Shown: positions 10,860 to 21,360, counted from the first letter of the stretch. The stretch is DNA of 64,000 nucleotides from Paramarasmius palmivorus (GCA_037176845.1 JAYKXP010000032.1:186001-250000), one strand, 5' to 3'. A program made the numbers and translations. The notes: generated from the sequence alone by a model not told the origin.

Positions 10860-11560
10860 TTGTGTTGGCCCTCAAAGCAGTCATCATTGGGTATCTCATC
10901 ACGGATGGCCGCGAAACTCCTTGGGAACTACAGGTTGATGCTGTTAGAATGTCGTATGAGAAGGTGTGTTTGCGGGAATTGGTTCAAGGAAGACGATCGC
11001 ACTGTGCATTCCTGAGATGCTTTGTAGGCCAAGGATTTTGGACTGAAAGACACCAATATTGGCCATTAACGGAGAGACAGATAGGACCACGAAGTTTTGG
11101 AAGATGCGTATCATGTTCTTTTGCTACAGAAATCGTCTAACGTGAATGCAAATTGCAGGAGAATGTATGAGCAAAGGCCGGATTCTCCGAAGCTATCGAC
11201 ATTTCATTGTAACTCCCGAACAACTATTCAAGCTCAAAGAAGGATACTACTCGCATTTTGGAGTTTCATAGGTCACATTTTTGTTGACGAGGCTCACTTC
11301 ATTTACCACCCTGGACACCCGCTACCTGCCTTTCGTAACGCCTACGGTGAACTTGCCAATATCAAGCAATGTTCTCCGGTATCTCATGGCATGCACTGAC
11401 AACTACGGCGCCCCCTCAGTACAACCACATCATCGCTGCGGTTCTCAGCCCTCGTCACTCGCTAATCCGGTACACAAGTACTTTATCTCGCGTGCAACGT
11501 CGTTTCGACTCATGTACTCTGTCATCAACGGAATCCAATGGTGAATCCGTCCTTGTATCG
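10860..11560 (+). pseudogene. Decayed RecQ-like DEAD/DEAH helicase fragment
   Basis: Pieces in different frames resemble the front part of the RecQ-like helicases that are numerous in agaric genomes. In order: a TPWELQVDAV segment like the Q-motif region (about 10915), FVDEAHFIYHPG as Walker B/DEAH (about 11278-11315), the following AYGELANI, and ALTTTAPPQ like motif III SAT (about 11390). Frame changes and stops separate them and the Walker A region is not readable. It lies entirely between the inverted repeats. Confidence 0.5.
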
Positions 11561-11940
11561 TCTGCATACGAATGTACCGTCGCTTCTGTGGTGGATTGGA
11601 TGTGGACGATTGCGAATTCAGTTCGGTGGCAGTTTCGGTAACAGACTTCCAGGGACATTAGGATGTGCTTCATTGCGGGCTCCAGAAGACATGGATGTAG
11701 GCGACTCGGAGGAGTGTAGGTAAAACAAGTACTGTAGGCAATGTTTAGAGCCCTGCGTTGAGGTAGTATTGGACGCACGGACCTCGTAACTTCACTCCAA
11801 CTTGAAGTGACTACAACAATCCTATCCGTTCCGAGTCCAATTTCATCCCTCCGCTTGTCTGTCTTGTTGAAGCTTGAAGTATGGCCAGACATCCTAGTAC
11901 AGCTTGAGATACGAGGAGAGCGAACCAAGAGCGAACGAAA

Positions 11941-12151
11941 GCGGCAGATAGAAAATTTCTTTTATTTCCGCGTGTGTCATCATTATTACACGCTGTCATG
12001 TCATATGTATTACGAGCCTTCCCAAAAAGGATTCTCAAATCCTTTTCGAGTTTCGGCAAATCCCTAAAATGTCTCCCGCCAATTTAAACCCAGATGTACA
12101 GGCCCCTACGTACTGAGTTTACGCGTCACGTAGGGGCATGTCACAGGCCTA
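11941..12151 (-). repeat. Right terminal inverted repeat of MULE-like element
   Basis: Reverse complement of the left arm. Its outer ~45 bp also recur at 49788-49831 in a miniature element. Confidence 0.75.
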
Positions 12152-12349
12152 CCTAGTTCCTAACTGTTGTGTACCTCTTATTTATCCTGTCACATACAAT
12201 TTCCAACAAAAGGACAGGGCACTGAGAGTTTGGTTCAAAGGAGAAGTTACTACATTGTACATAGTTGCTTGGCACGATTCGGATGGTAGGTTATATACAA
12301 TGGTTTGGTATTAACCTGAATTATCCTTGAGAGAGAAACAAGATCGAGG

Positions 12350-14230
12350 TTATGGGTTGGCATTCCCGCTGACATCGTCGCTATCATCCTGTTCGCTTTC
12401 ACTCTCATCCTCCTCGCTCCCTTCCTCATCCTCGTCGTCATCATCCTCCGATTCCGACCCTGATTCCGGCTCCTCGTCACTTTTTTCTTCAGTTGCAGGC
12501 GCCGCTGTAGATCCCAGGAGTGGTTTTGGTGTAATCCACTCAACAGAGTACTTCATTCCATCATGCTGCAGTTCCTCAAATCTATCGGCAATCCCTGAAT
12601 CCAGCTCTATCGCATGTTTATTGGACCTGTAGATCCAAAATTTTTCCTTCGAAAACGATATTTGAAGAACTTCCAGAGCGGAGACTCTGACTGAACCTGA
12701 CTCGTCAGCCAACTTTCTCGACTCTGCCATATGAACAAGTCGTTCCTGGGTCTGTGGCGGGATCTTCCTGGTCCTAGAAATCTCATGGAGACGGAGATGG
12801 GTCAACTTAGGTACTAGGACTGCACCGGTAGTACCGTCCGTGACAGTAAGGAGTGGGAGCAAGGCGTGAATGAACCCGTCTGGAGTCGCCCTTCTCCGCT
12901 TCTTCACCATAACATCCAACGAAGTCAAATTGGCACAAGCGCGCAAGATTCTACACAACCCATTCAAAGGGATATGTGAATCCTGAAATTCGAGTTGGAG
13001 ATTTTGGAGCGGAGAACCTGAACGCTCTAGCATGTCGACGAATGGCCTTGCGCTACCCCATTTGGCGGTGCTACCACCTTCGTCCTCGAGAGGACCTATG
13101 GAAATGGACGTAACTGCGGGAAGAGTAACGGATGCAAAAAGCTGCCGTACAACATCCGCGGGGACAAACGACAGGTGCACCTGGCGTAGATTAGGCAATA
13201 CTATCGGTGTCCGTGCAAGTGGTGCCCAAGGATCACCCCAGTATCCACTCCAATTGAACTCGGTGAGCTGGGAACATCTGAGAAGGATCGACAAAGCCCA
13301 ATCGAAACTCGCAGCGCCGATCGAAATGGTGGGGATGTGAATAGGTGGTGTGACAACAGATGTTCGAAACAGCGAATCATTTGGTATCGTGAGGTGCTGA
13401 AGGTTGGATGCATCCTTGATCTTGTCCCAAAACCACGTTGTTCTGGCATCGACTTGGTTATCACCAGCTATGCAAAAGAACATGAATATTTCTAGTTCGG
13501 GGAAGGTGACAACCTGGCGAAGATTCTCGGGGAATGATGCGAGTACTTTGCTAGAGAACTCGATTTCCAAGACTTTGAAACGTGATGAGGCTGAAAGCAA
13601 CGCTTGGAATGCGGAGGATCCGTTCGGTCCAAGGTACTTGTCGAGTGCGGTTCTCGAGGGATCGTAATCGGATTTGAAGTCGAGTTCGATTTCAAGAAGT
13701 TGGGAAGCAGAGTTTTGGAGGAAGAGCTCTATGATGTTCTTCACACCCATGCTAAGCGGGTACAGCTCGAATTTCATGGCTGACCAAAGCTTTGGCAGTG
13801 CGGTAACAATGTCTCTCCAGTAGAAACATACGTGCGAGAGACCGAGTGGAACTGCGGTCATGTTTTTGGAAGAGATGTCCAAAGGGGCCATGGGGCCGCA
13901 GGCAAGTGTGAAAATTTCACACCAAACCTCCTTCGGAACGCGTAAAGCGGACGAAACCCAGCATTTTCGCTCTTGAATACGCTGTTTGTGAACATCCTGT
14001 TCGAAAGATAGTTTTTCGACCAATCTTCGAAGACGCTGGAGCTCCACCTCGTAGCGCTCTACCTCGTGCTCTTCGGCCTGAATGAACGCGAGCATCTGAG
14101 CGTGTTCTGCTTGTTTTGGCACCAGATGTGATCGAAGTTTCATGGAAGGGATTGGGGGATGGTTCACTGCAGGAACAAACTGATTTTCGCAGTGGTCGCA
14201 AAGAGTCGTTTCGGATGGGTTTTCGAGCAT
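12350..14230 (-). CDS. F-box/LRR-like protein C
   Basis: Closest paralogue of gene B, 626 residues, coding part in one exon. It has the same LCDHC start, coiled coil, LRVPKEVWCEIF F-box-like motif and SHVCFYWR segment, then the LRR-like region. The acidic tail is long, with runs such as DDDDEDEEGSEEDES. The ATG follows directly on a 5'-UTR intron (GTATGT...CTCCAG) shared with gene B. The N-terminal ~200 residues are nearly the same in B and C; the LRR part differs much more, suggesting the recognition region changes faster than the scaffold. Presumed SCF adaptor by family; target unknown. Confidence 0.9.
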   Translation of the reverse strand: MLENPSETTLCDHCENQFVPAVNHPPIPSMKLRSHLVPKQAEHAQMLAFIQAEEHEVERYEVELQRLRRLVEKLSFEQDVHKQRIQERKCWVSSALRVPKEVWCEIFTLACGPMAPLDISSKNMTAVPLGLSHVCFYWRDIVTALPKLWSAMKFELYPLSMGVKNIIELFLQNSASQLLEIELDFKSDYDPSRTALDKYLGPNGSSAFQALLSASSRFKVLEIEFSSKVLASFPENLRQVVTFPELEIFMFFCIAGDNQVDARTTWFWDKIKDASNLQHLTIPNDSLFRTSVVTPPIHIPTISIGAASFDWALSILLRCSQLTEFNWSGYWGDPWAPLARTPIVLPNLRQVHLSFVPADVVRQLFASVTLPAVTSISIGPLEDEGGSTAKWGSARPFVDMLERSGSPLQNLQLEFQDSHIPLNGLCRILRACANLTSLDVMVKKRRRATPDGFIHALLPLLTVTDGTTGAVLVPKLTHLRLHEISRTRKIPPQTQERLVHMAESRKLADESGSVRVSALEVLQISFSKEKFWIYRSNKHAIELDSGIADRFEELQHDGMKYSVEWITPKPLLGSTAAPATEEKSDEEPESGSESEDDDDEDEEGSEEDESESEQDDSDDVSGNANP

Positions 14231-14302
14231 GGCTGGAGAGACTGGCCAAAACGCCCAATTGAGCATGGGCAAGTAATGGCAAGAGCTTCGACGACATACC
14301 TC

Positions 14303-14740
14303 TCTGGCTACGGTAGGTGTTCTGGTTGAAGAAAAAAAGGTCAGAGTTGGGTTTGCTCAACAGCTTTTTAGTCTGACCGATTCATTTAAATGCTGCCAGG
14401 CCGCTGTCTGACCTTTTCGTCTTTCGGTGCCCAAACTCCGTTTTCCACACCGAATAGATAGTTGACGGTACTGAATATCCATGAAATACAGATGATTTAA
14501 ACGAGATCGATTCCTGTGAGGAAGATTTGATTGTAACCATTGAAGTCTGAGTGGAGAAGAAACATGATGATGGAAGTGGATGTAAACGTTCCGCCGCCGT
14601 GTTACCCTCTGACACCTCCCCCAGACTGAGACCTCCAGCTAACTGAATCTAGCTCCAGCATTAGTCGAAACAAGTATTATATGTATTCAGTAGAAACAGA
14701 CAAGATTACGGGTATATACTTAGATTTCAGATTCCGTATG
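14303..14740. other. Spacer between F-box genes C and D
   Basis: It holds the promoter of gene C, partly shared with gene B, and the 3' flank of gene D. No other feature recognised. Confidence 0.5.
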
Positions 14741-16681
14741 CTAGTTACTACCTTCTTCCTCCCAAACTTCCTCCTCTTCACCGCACTCTTCCTCGTTGTA
14801 CCCTTCTTCCGAGTCATACTCTTCTTCGCTATCCTCGCTATCCTCTTCATTCATCCCGTGCCGCAAAATATCGTCCCATAGCGTCGAACCCAGCCTGATA
14901 CACGCGATATGACATTCTGTCCCACAGTTGCTCAGCTCCTGGGCCCGACTAGCAACCTCAATTCCGCCGGTGGAAAACCCTATCTCCTGACATCGAAAGT
15001 TGATATACGGATTGGGATCGCGCCAGACTTTGGTTGCCGAGAACGATACCGACAACTCTCTCAACACCAAAGCACCCTGACTAAGAACTGCCCGTGAGGT
15101 TTTACATCTAGACTCCGCCATACAAACGAGTCTTTCTTGTATCTGCACCGAGACATTCTCCACCTCTGGGCCAGAGATCTCGTATAGGCGTAGATGCGTC
15201 AAGTTTGGTACCAGGATTGTCTGATCCGCGTCTGTCTCTGTGTCGGTAATAGTAAGCCTCTCCAAAAGGCCACGTACAAACGCATTTCGTTCGAGTTGTT
15301 CGTTGTGCTTGACCCAAACTTCCAAAGACGTCAGGCTGCGGCAAACACGCAAGAGATTGACCACCCTTTCTAGGGAAAAATAGCTTTCCTGAAGCTTTAG
15401 TTTCAGCTTCTTCAACGATGCCCCTGCTCTTGACCGTTCGAGCAGTGATACAAGCGTTTGCTCGCCCTTCCAGTACCTATCTTCCAGGTCCCGGATACAG
15501 TTGATTTCGATAGAAGTGATCATAGGTAATGTGACAGAAGAAAAGAGATCCTTCAAGTCGGAGGCGTCGACGGATGAGCAGGATAGTTCACGGAGATGAG
15601 GTACTTCCACCGGTGGGTATCGACCTCTGCCCGTTGGAAGCCTATCGCGCCAATGCAACGAGGAGAGGTTTTCGTATGTCGTGAGAACGGATAGAATGGT
15701 ACTCGTGCTAACCTCTCCCAGTGACAGCGACGTGATTTCGGTCGGCAACATCTCCTCAGAGACCAGTGTCCCGTCCGGAATCGTCGCACGTCTGAGTCTG
15801 GGTGCTACTAGTAGCTGCTCCCAGAACCACTCTGTGTCCATGCGAACTTCCGTGTGGCTAGGTGGACTGAAACACTTGAAAGTCTCCAAAAGAGGGAACG
15901 AGATCGTTTGGACCATTTCATCGGGGATAGAGGCTAAGAAGTCGCTGTCAAATCCCATCTCAAACCGCCTGCAGCGCGAGCTTGCTTCCATCAACTTTCT
16001 GAGCACTGCACATCCTCGAATCCCCAAAATCTCGTTGAGCTGGTCTTCTGAATCAATATATCCTCGAGAAATATCTGTTTGGAGGACATCGACTCTCAGC
16101 TCGAGTGGATGGGAACCGGCATTCCGCAAGCACATTTCAACGAGCTTCTTCCGCCCTTTTGTCATCGAATCCAAATCCACTGCCAAGGTCGACCATAGAC
16201 TAGGCAAGGCAAAGATTATATTCCTCCAGTAGGAGGAGACATGCGATAGGACGAGGGGAAGTACAGGTATCGACTTCTTTGGGGTGAGGTATATCGCGTC
16301 GGACGCGTCGTCTTCAATGTCCAGGTATCTCGAGTCGGACCGTGAGAGGCAAGCAAAGGTGAATATTTCACACCAGACCTCTCTTGGGATGCGAAAACTT
16401 GTTGAAATCCAGTTCTTTCGTTCGCAAATACGTTGTTGAAGGCAGTCCCGTTCGGATGTCAGTTTTTTGACAATCTCAGTTAGACGAGAGATTTCGTGGT
16501 CGTAGCGAGCTACTTCGCGTTCCTCGTCGTGAATGTACGCGGAGGTCTGGGAATACTCTGCACTTGTTGGCTCGAAATGAGAACGAAAATTTTGAGGAAG
16601 GATGGGTGGATGGTTGATGGTTGGGCCAAATTCAAATTTACAATGGTCGCAGAGAATTGTTGTCGATGCTCTTGAGGACAT
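14741..16681 (-). CDS. F-box/LRR-like protein D
   Basis: 646 residues, single coding exon, same family as B and C but clearly older. It starts MSSRASTTILCDHC, then a coiled coil with EEREVARYDHEISRL, an F-box-like FRIPREVWCEIF and SHVSSYWRNI. The LRR-like region contains repeated LxxLSLGE / LKKLKLKLQ elements. The C-terminus is strongly acidic (DSEDSEEEYDSEEGYNEE...). The ATG lies just after a likely 5'-UTR intron (GTACGT...TTCTTAG). Presumed ubiquitin-ligase adaptor; the substrate is unknown. No disruption seen. Confidence 0.9.
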   Translation of the reverse strand: MSSRASTTILCDHCKFEFGPTINHPPILPQNFRSHFEPTSAEYSQTSAYIHDEEREVARYDHEISRLTEIVKKLTSERDCLQQRICERKNWISTSFRIPREVWCEIFTFACLSRSDSRYLDIEDDASDAIYLTPKKSIPVLPLVLSHVSSYWRNIIFALPSLWSTLAVDLDSMTKGRKKLVEMCLRNAGSHPLELRVDVLQTDISRGYIDSEDQLNEILGIRGCAVLRKLMEASSRCRRFEMGFDSDFLASIPDEMVQTISFPLLETFKCFSPPSHTEVRMDTEWFWEQLLVAPRLRRATIPDGTLVSEEMLPTEITSLSLGEVSTSTILSVLTTYENLSSLHWRDRLPTGRGRYPPVEVPHLRELSCSSVDASDLKDLFSSVTLPMITSIEINCIRDLEDRYWKGEQTLVSLLERSRAGASLKKLKLKLQESYFSLERVVNLLRVCRSLTSLEVWVKHNEQLERNAFVRGLLERLTITDTETDADQTILVPNLTHLRLYEISGPEVENVSVQIQERLVCMAESRCKTSRAVLSQGALVLRELSVSFSATKVWRDPNPYINFRCQEIGFSTGGIEVASRAQELSNCGTECHIACIRLGSTLWDDILRHGMNEEDSEDSEEEYDSEEGYNEEECGEEEEVWEEEGSN

Positions 16682-16759
16682 GGTAGTTAAACCTAAGAAT
16701 GATATGAGCTTGAGTGAGTTAAAAATCCTCGTTTACAGACTAAGCTGGGTCAACGTACC

Positions 16760-17712
16760 AATCAGAGAAGTCTGCGTTGAACGTTGAGGTTGAGAGCCTG
16801 AAAGTTGCGGGCGTCTAAACATCTTGCTCTTGACCGCCATCGCTTCCCGCACAAGCGGGCCATTCACATCACAAGTCATCGACGCGGGAGGCGCATAATT
16901 GGACTGGGTATGGTGCTTGGGTCAAGGGATAAATTTGACGAGGGATAGTACAGAAAATTCACAACGACAAAAGCACAGGATCTGTGAGTCATCTGAAATG
17001 TCTTCACGGATTTCGAGAACCCTCTAACAGCTACAAGGAAAGCCTATGGTAGACGATGCTTCAAGTTCAACGACTCGTCGAATTCATCCACTCGTTGGAG
17101 TTCCCCGCGCACATGCTGCAAGAGTCATTGGATCAACTTTACACATGCAAAATGCCACCGTTCGGCAACCTCAAACTCACAAGTCGACTCTTCTTCATAC
17201 ATCCAGAATCACCCTCCTATCCTACTTTACAGTCTCGACGTAGCGGGTGCAGTTCGTGGGTATTGGGAGGAGGCTTAGGGCACGGATGCATTTCTCCCAA
17301 TTGTCGGTCGAACACAACGGTATATTTCACCCGGATCCGGTGAACACCACTCGCACCTCTTTTGAACGAAGAATGGTTGAAATATAGCCAAGTGTATCTG
17401 AATGACGCCACCCTCTCTCTCAACCGTCATCTTCGTATCCATGGGTTTTACTCTTTCAAGGAACCAAGATGCAAGACACTTCGCACATTCAACATTCATT
17501 CGTCATGCCTCGCCTAATCTCCTATTCAGTGTTGGACCACTTGACAACCACACCTGGTCAGATGCCTCATATTCGCCGAAAATACATCATGGGAAGCTCG
17601 TCTCCTACACGCAAAATGTACCCGGAAAACACAAGCTTGGGCTGTCTGTCTGTCTATATATACTGGGTGTACACGATACTCAAATGCAGGAGAAAACATT
17701 CTCTTTTCGAGC
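16760..17712. other. Spacer upstream of cutinase 2, partly duplicated
   Basis: About 16980-17100 resembles 21660-21780 upstream of cutinase 3 (CTGTGAGT(C/T)ATC..., then a CGACTCGTC(G/A)AATTC(A/G)TCCA segment). The shared segment has no intact gene and is probably old flanking DNA carried along in the cassette duplication. TATATATA at 17655-17662 is the likely core promoter of cutinase 2. Confidence 0.5.
17655..17662 (+). promoter_or_regulatory. TATA box of cutinase gene 2
   Basis: TATATATA 51 bases before the ATG at 17713, similar in spacing to the other cutinase genes of the cluster. Confidence 0.5.
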
Positions 17713-18600
17713 ATGCTGGCAACTGCCTCTGTCGTATCTTCCGTTCTCCTTGGCCTTGCAGCTCTCACCCCAGGGCTTGCAGCGCCTTTGATCGGAAGAC
17801 AGCAGCAATGCGCTGATGTCATGGTGCGTAAACCACGTTTTTTGTCGCTAGCCTGGTTGGACTGATACAGAAAACGCTCAAAGGTGATCTTTGCTCGTGG
17901 AACTACGGAAGCGCCGCCCATTGGAACGCTTGTCGGACCACCCTTCCAAGAAGCATTGGTTTCTGCGCTCGGAGGAAGATCTCTGTCGTTTCAAGGCGTT
18001 AACTATGCTGCCGACATCGAGGGTTACTTGGAAGGAGGCGATCCGGAGGGGTCGCGTCAGATGGCTGTCGATGTTAGTCTGACTCCTGTTTCTTCAGGTC
18101 GTGTCGCTCATTTAATTTCATATAATAGATCACGAATACAGCGAACGCATGCCCCAACGTGAGTTATACTATTGATCCCCTCGCCTAACCTTGACATGCG
18201 GATCTCTGTACAGGCAAAGATAGTTTCTTCCGGATACAGTCAGGGTGGCCAACTCGTTCACAACTCGGCTGCACAGCTTTCTTCCAACATCGCTGCACGT
18301 GTTGACGCCGTAGTCATTTTTGTTAGTCTCTCGCTCTTGCCTCTGTATGCCCTCGACAGCTGCTAAAGATGTCTCAGGGCGACCCAAAATCTCACGAGTC
18401 GGTTCCCAACATCGATGCTAGCAAGGTCAAAGTATTCTGCCATGCTGGAGATAATATCTGTGATGGAGGTGTTCTCATTCTCCCCCCTCACTTGTGAGTG
18501 CTCTCGCTTTGGTGTAGCTTTGGCTCGAGCTCACATCCATGACAGGAACTATAATATCAACACTCCCGAGGCAGCTCAGTTCGTGGCTTCGAAGGTGTGA
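17713..18600 (+). CDS. Secreted cutinase 2 (six exons)
   Basis: Cutinase-family esterase of 202 residues from exons 17713-17823, 17884-18072, 18129-18158, 18214-18321, 18378-18493 and 18546-18600. The four internal exons have the same lengths as in cutinase 1 (189, 30, 108, 116). It has a signal peptide ending near GLAAPL, FARGTTE, the nucleophile GYSQGG, HAGDNIC for the Asp and PPHL for the His. Cysteines at the conserved positions (QCADVM, ACPN, FCHAGDNIC) fit the two disulfides of the family. It is followed after 329 bp by F-box gene E, forming an intact cassette. Expected to be extracellular. Confidence 0.94.
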
Positions 18601-18856
18601 GACTCGAGAATGTCAAATCTCGTCGGAATGGAGCTCTCGATGTAAATGTTTCTTTTCAAATGAAATGTCTTTTTTTGGACTGGCTGTGGATTTCTTGCTT
18701 TGGACGTTTTCCCCATAAGTATGTACGCTTGTCGGTATAAACGTGGACTAGTGCCGAATATATACAGGCCGTCATCTTCGGAGGTTCCTTATAAGCCGAG
18801 GACAGGTGCACTTTCTCCTCTCTCGCCACTACAACTGCCCACCAGTCTATAACTCG

Positions 18857-18922
18857 GTGCGTCAGAGAATTTCCTGCTTCAGATTTGTTATTCATTTTCT
18901 TCATTTTGGAAAAAACTTCTAG
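18857..18922 (+). other. 5'-UTR intron of F-box gene E
   Basis: GTGCGT...TTCTAG, ending six bases before the ATG at 18929. It matches the arrangement in the other paralogues. Confidence 0.55.
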
Positions 18923-18928
18923 ATCTCC

Positions 18929-20752
18929 ATGCACGAAGCAGCTGACATACGTCGCACCAGTCTCTGCGACCGGTGCCAAACAGAATTCATTTCTACCGTC
19001 GACTACCCACCTATTCCTGTACACTTGCTTCGTTCCGATGCGGTGCCAACGGAGACGCAATCAGCGGAAATACTGGAAGTCATTCAGAAAGAGGAACATG
19101 AACTAGGCCGCTATGTGACGGAGTTGACGCGTCTACGCCAGGCGGTAGCGAAGCTCGAGTCTGAGCAAACCCTTCTGGAAAAGCATATCAAGGAGGGAAA
19201 GAATTGTATTTCTGCTTTGCGTCGAATTCCAGAGGAAATCTGGCGCGAGATATTCATTTTTTCCGTCGCGTCGACGAGTAATTCTCGTTCTGCAAAGCAC
19301 TTGGGGCAGTATCAGCTACTCCTCGCGTCCCATGTTTCCTCCAGCTGGAGACGTATTCTTATCTCCTTTCCCCGAATCTGGTCTTCCTTGGATATAGTGC
19401 TCCAAGGTGCGACAAGAGGAGCAGGAAGGATAGTCGATTTATACCTCCAGAACGCTGGCACACATCCTCTCCAAATAGCGATCCACAATACCCTCGCCAA
19501 GTCCATTTTTGACAACGAAGACGATCACACGTTGAACCACGTCGAATCCTCAATGCTTCATGCGCTCGTATTAGCATTACCTAGATGCAGCGAGTTGAAA
19601 TGGAGTGGGGACTTGTCTGTCATAGGCCCCATCCCGCGTGGCATTAAGCGAAAGATTTCACTGCCGCGTCTACAAACTTGCACGCTGATTGATGCTGATG
19701 GAGTTTTTGCCGCCTCCACGACGTGGTTCCGGGAGCTCTTATCGAACGCGTCACAACTCAGAGAGATCTCTCTTGATGCGGACACCCTATACATTGACAA
19801 TCCTGGCATATTTCCTTATCAGCAACTCAACCACCTTTCGATTCGATGGCTTAGCCTATTGGACTTGATCAGACTACTTGCATCTAGCAAGAATCTCTTG
19901 TCCTTGACATGGGGTTGCTGCGACAGTGATCCTTCATCGTTTGGATTTGAGCCCTTGGTTTCAAATATACAAGTGTTGAAATGCTCTTGTACCCATCCCT
20001 CCGACATCGAAGCTTTCTTCAAAACGGTACTCTTGCCTTCCCTCACAACGCTATATATTAATCCCTTCGACCCCGATGAGCCTAATGTACGTCAGTGGGG
20101 TGGCGAACCATCTGTGCTTGCTCTTTTGGAGCGGTCTAGAGCCTCTCTCCAGAAACTCACTATTCATTGCGGTACCAACTGGTACCTCTCCCTGGTTGGA
20201 CTCGAATCCATCCTGCGTTCCACAGCATGTTCAAGCCTGACCTTCCTTGAGCTGTCGGTCAGACACGACGATCCCAGCACTCCAAACGGCTTTGTCCTCA
20301 ATTTCATGTCGTACCTCTTGTCATCCACATTCATTCTTCCGCAATTGACGCATCTACATCTCCACGAGGTACTGAGTTCTGAGTCAGTCTCACGTCAAAC
20401 TGCACGAAGAATTATACACCTAGCAGAGGTGAGGAGTATTTCTGCTGTTCCCGGGTTGCGGAACCTCAGGGCCTCGTTCTCGGCAAAATGGGGTGGTTGT
20501 CATGAGGGGATTTGTGACGAACGTCCCCTCAACCTTGACGTGGGTGATCAAGCTCGGGTTGTAGCACTTTCTGAAGAAGGACTACATCTCGATCTCCTGT
20601 GGGCCACGCTGAAGAACGAGATGAGGACTTGGTTTAAGGAGATGGGTATTAGTGGTTTAGAAAGCGACGACACTCATGATGGTACTTCCAGTAGAGAAAG
20701 TGACGGGAGTGATAGCGTAGAGGATGATGGCGTTAGCGCTGACGAAGTTTGA
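18929..20752 (+). CDS. F-box/LRR-like protein E
   Basis: 607 residues, one coding exon. The N-terminus is MHEAADIRRTSLCDRC (CxxC), then a coiled coil with EEHELGRYVTELTRLRQAV, the F-box-like LRRIPEEIWREIF and SHVSSSWRRI. The LRR-like part has ERSRASLQKLTI and LTHLHLHEV elements that recur in gene F. The tail is Ser/Asp/Glu-rich. Together with F it forms a subgroup distinct from B/C and G/H/I, and both E and F sit just downstream of a cutinase. Presumed SCF substrate adaptor acting in cytosol or nucleus (family inference). Confidence 0.9.
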   Translation: MHEAADIRRTSLCDRCQTEFISTVDYPPIPVHLLRSDAVPTETQSAEILEVIQKEEHELGRYVTELTRLRQAVAKLESEQTLLEKHIKEGKNCISALRRIPEEIWREIFIFSVASTSNSRSAKHLGQYQLLLASHVSSSWRRILISFPRIWSSLDIVLQGATRGAGRIVDLYLQNAGTHPLQIAIHNTLAKSIFDNEDDHTLNHVESSMLHALVLALPRCSELKWSGDLSVIGPIPRGIKRKISLPRLQTCTLIDADGVFAASTTWFRELLSNASQLREISLDADTLYIDNPGIFPYQQLNHLSIRWLSLLDLIRLLASSKNLLSLTWGCCDSDPSSFGFEPLVSNIQVLKCSCTHPSDIEAFFKTVLLPSLTTLYINPFDPDEPNVRQWGGEPSVLALLERSRASLQKLTIHCGTNWYLSLVGLESILRSTACSSLTFLELSVRHDDPSTPNGFVLNFMSYLLSSTFILPQLTHLHLHEVLSSESVSRQTARRIIHLAEVRSISAVPGLRNLRASFSAKWGGCHEGICDERPLNLDVGDQARVVALSEEGLHLDLLWATLKNEMRTWFKEMGISGLESDDTHDGTSSRESDGSDSVEDDGVSADEV

Positions 20753-20982
20753 GGCCTTCAGGAAACGATGGCTCGTCAAAGATCTAGTACTGGATGTAAA
20801 ACCTGCTTCTTGATACAAACTTCTTGGATTTCTCATTCAGGTGTAATTGAATTATCGGAACATTTTCCCATTTTGTATCTATGTACAACATTGAGCCAAT
20901 ATCTCGACCTGTCGACATAGCGTAGGTAAGTATTCGCGGAAAACTTTGTGGATGATACACACTGATTGAATATTGGAGAAAG

Positions 20983-21360
20983 TCAATCCTTCTTTTCGCT
21001 AGTAGTAGTCCTGAGGAAAATTTGCAAAGGTTTTTTGGCATCTTCGTAGACGTGAACGAATCCAAGTAGCTGAGTCTTCGCGTCGTAGGCATCAAATGTC
21101 CAATGTACCGCGGGATCAACCTCAGATGCCTGTCTATGCTCACTGAAAGACAGTTAGATTTTGAACATGTGGAAAGAGTGGGGCCCGAACCGAAGGACCA
21201 GACCCTTGACATGCATCCCATCCATTAGCACTTTTTCATCATCCAAAAGACGCTGCCAGGCTGACTCTGTTTGCTTGTTGATTTCTTCTGTAGTGACGGA
21301 ACCCTCGTTCCCGTCTAAGACACTGGTGTGGTTGGCGAAATAGAGTCCGTATTGAGACAT
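20983..21360 (-). CDS. Small two-exon hypothetical protein
   Basis: Exon 1 (21191-21360) and exon 2 (20983-21142) join in frame through a 48-nt intron with a GTTCGG donor, a CTAAC branch site and a TTTCAG acceptor, giving 109 residues. Without splicing the frame hits a stop inside the intron. The protein starts MSQYGLYFANHTSVLDG and has a later AVHWTFDAYDAKTQLLGF strand pair; it looks like a small alpha/beta or beta-rich single domain. I do not recognise the family. No signal peptide. It lies convergent to F-box gene E, 231 bp from its stop. Confidence 0.55.

Larger units (their letters stand above)
10485..12151. mobile_element. Mutator-like (Pack-MULE type) element with long TIRs
   Basis: A 1667-bp element bounded by inverted repeats at 10485-10688 and 11941-12151. 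The inner ~150 bp of the two arms are nearly identical in reverse complement; the outer ~55 bp are more diverged but alignable. The outermost bases read TAGACCTGTAACC on the left and, reversed, TAGGCCTGTGAC on the right. CCTAGTTCC flanks both sides (10476-10484 and 12152-12160) as a 9-bp target duplication. Long TIRs with 9-bp duplications are typical of Mutator-like elements. No transposase is visible; the interior holds a decayed helicase fragment, so it is non-autonomous and may have captured host sequence. It lies between the paralogues B and C. Confidence 0.75.

Noticed and set aside
11455..11928. 157-codon minus-strand frame inside the MULE-like element
   Set aside because: No motif; the opposite strand carries helicase-like pieces, so this is a shadow frame.
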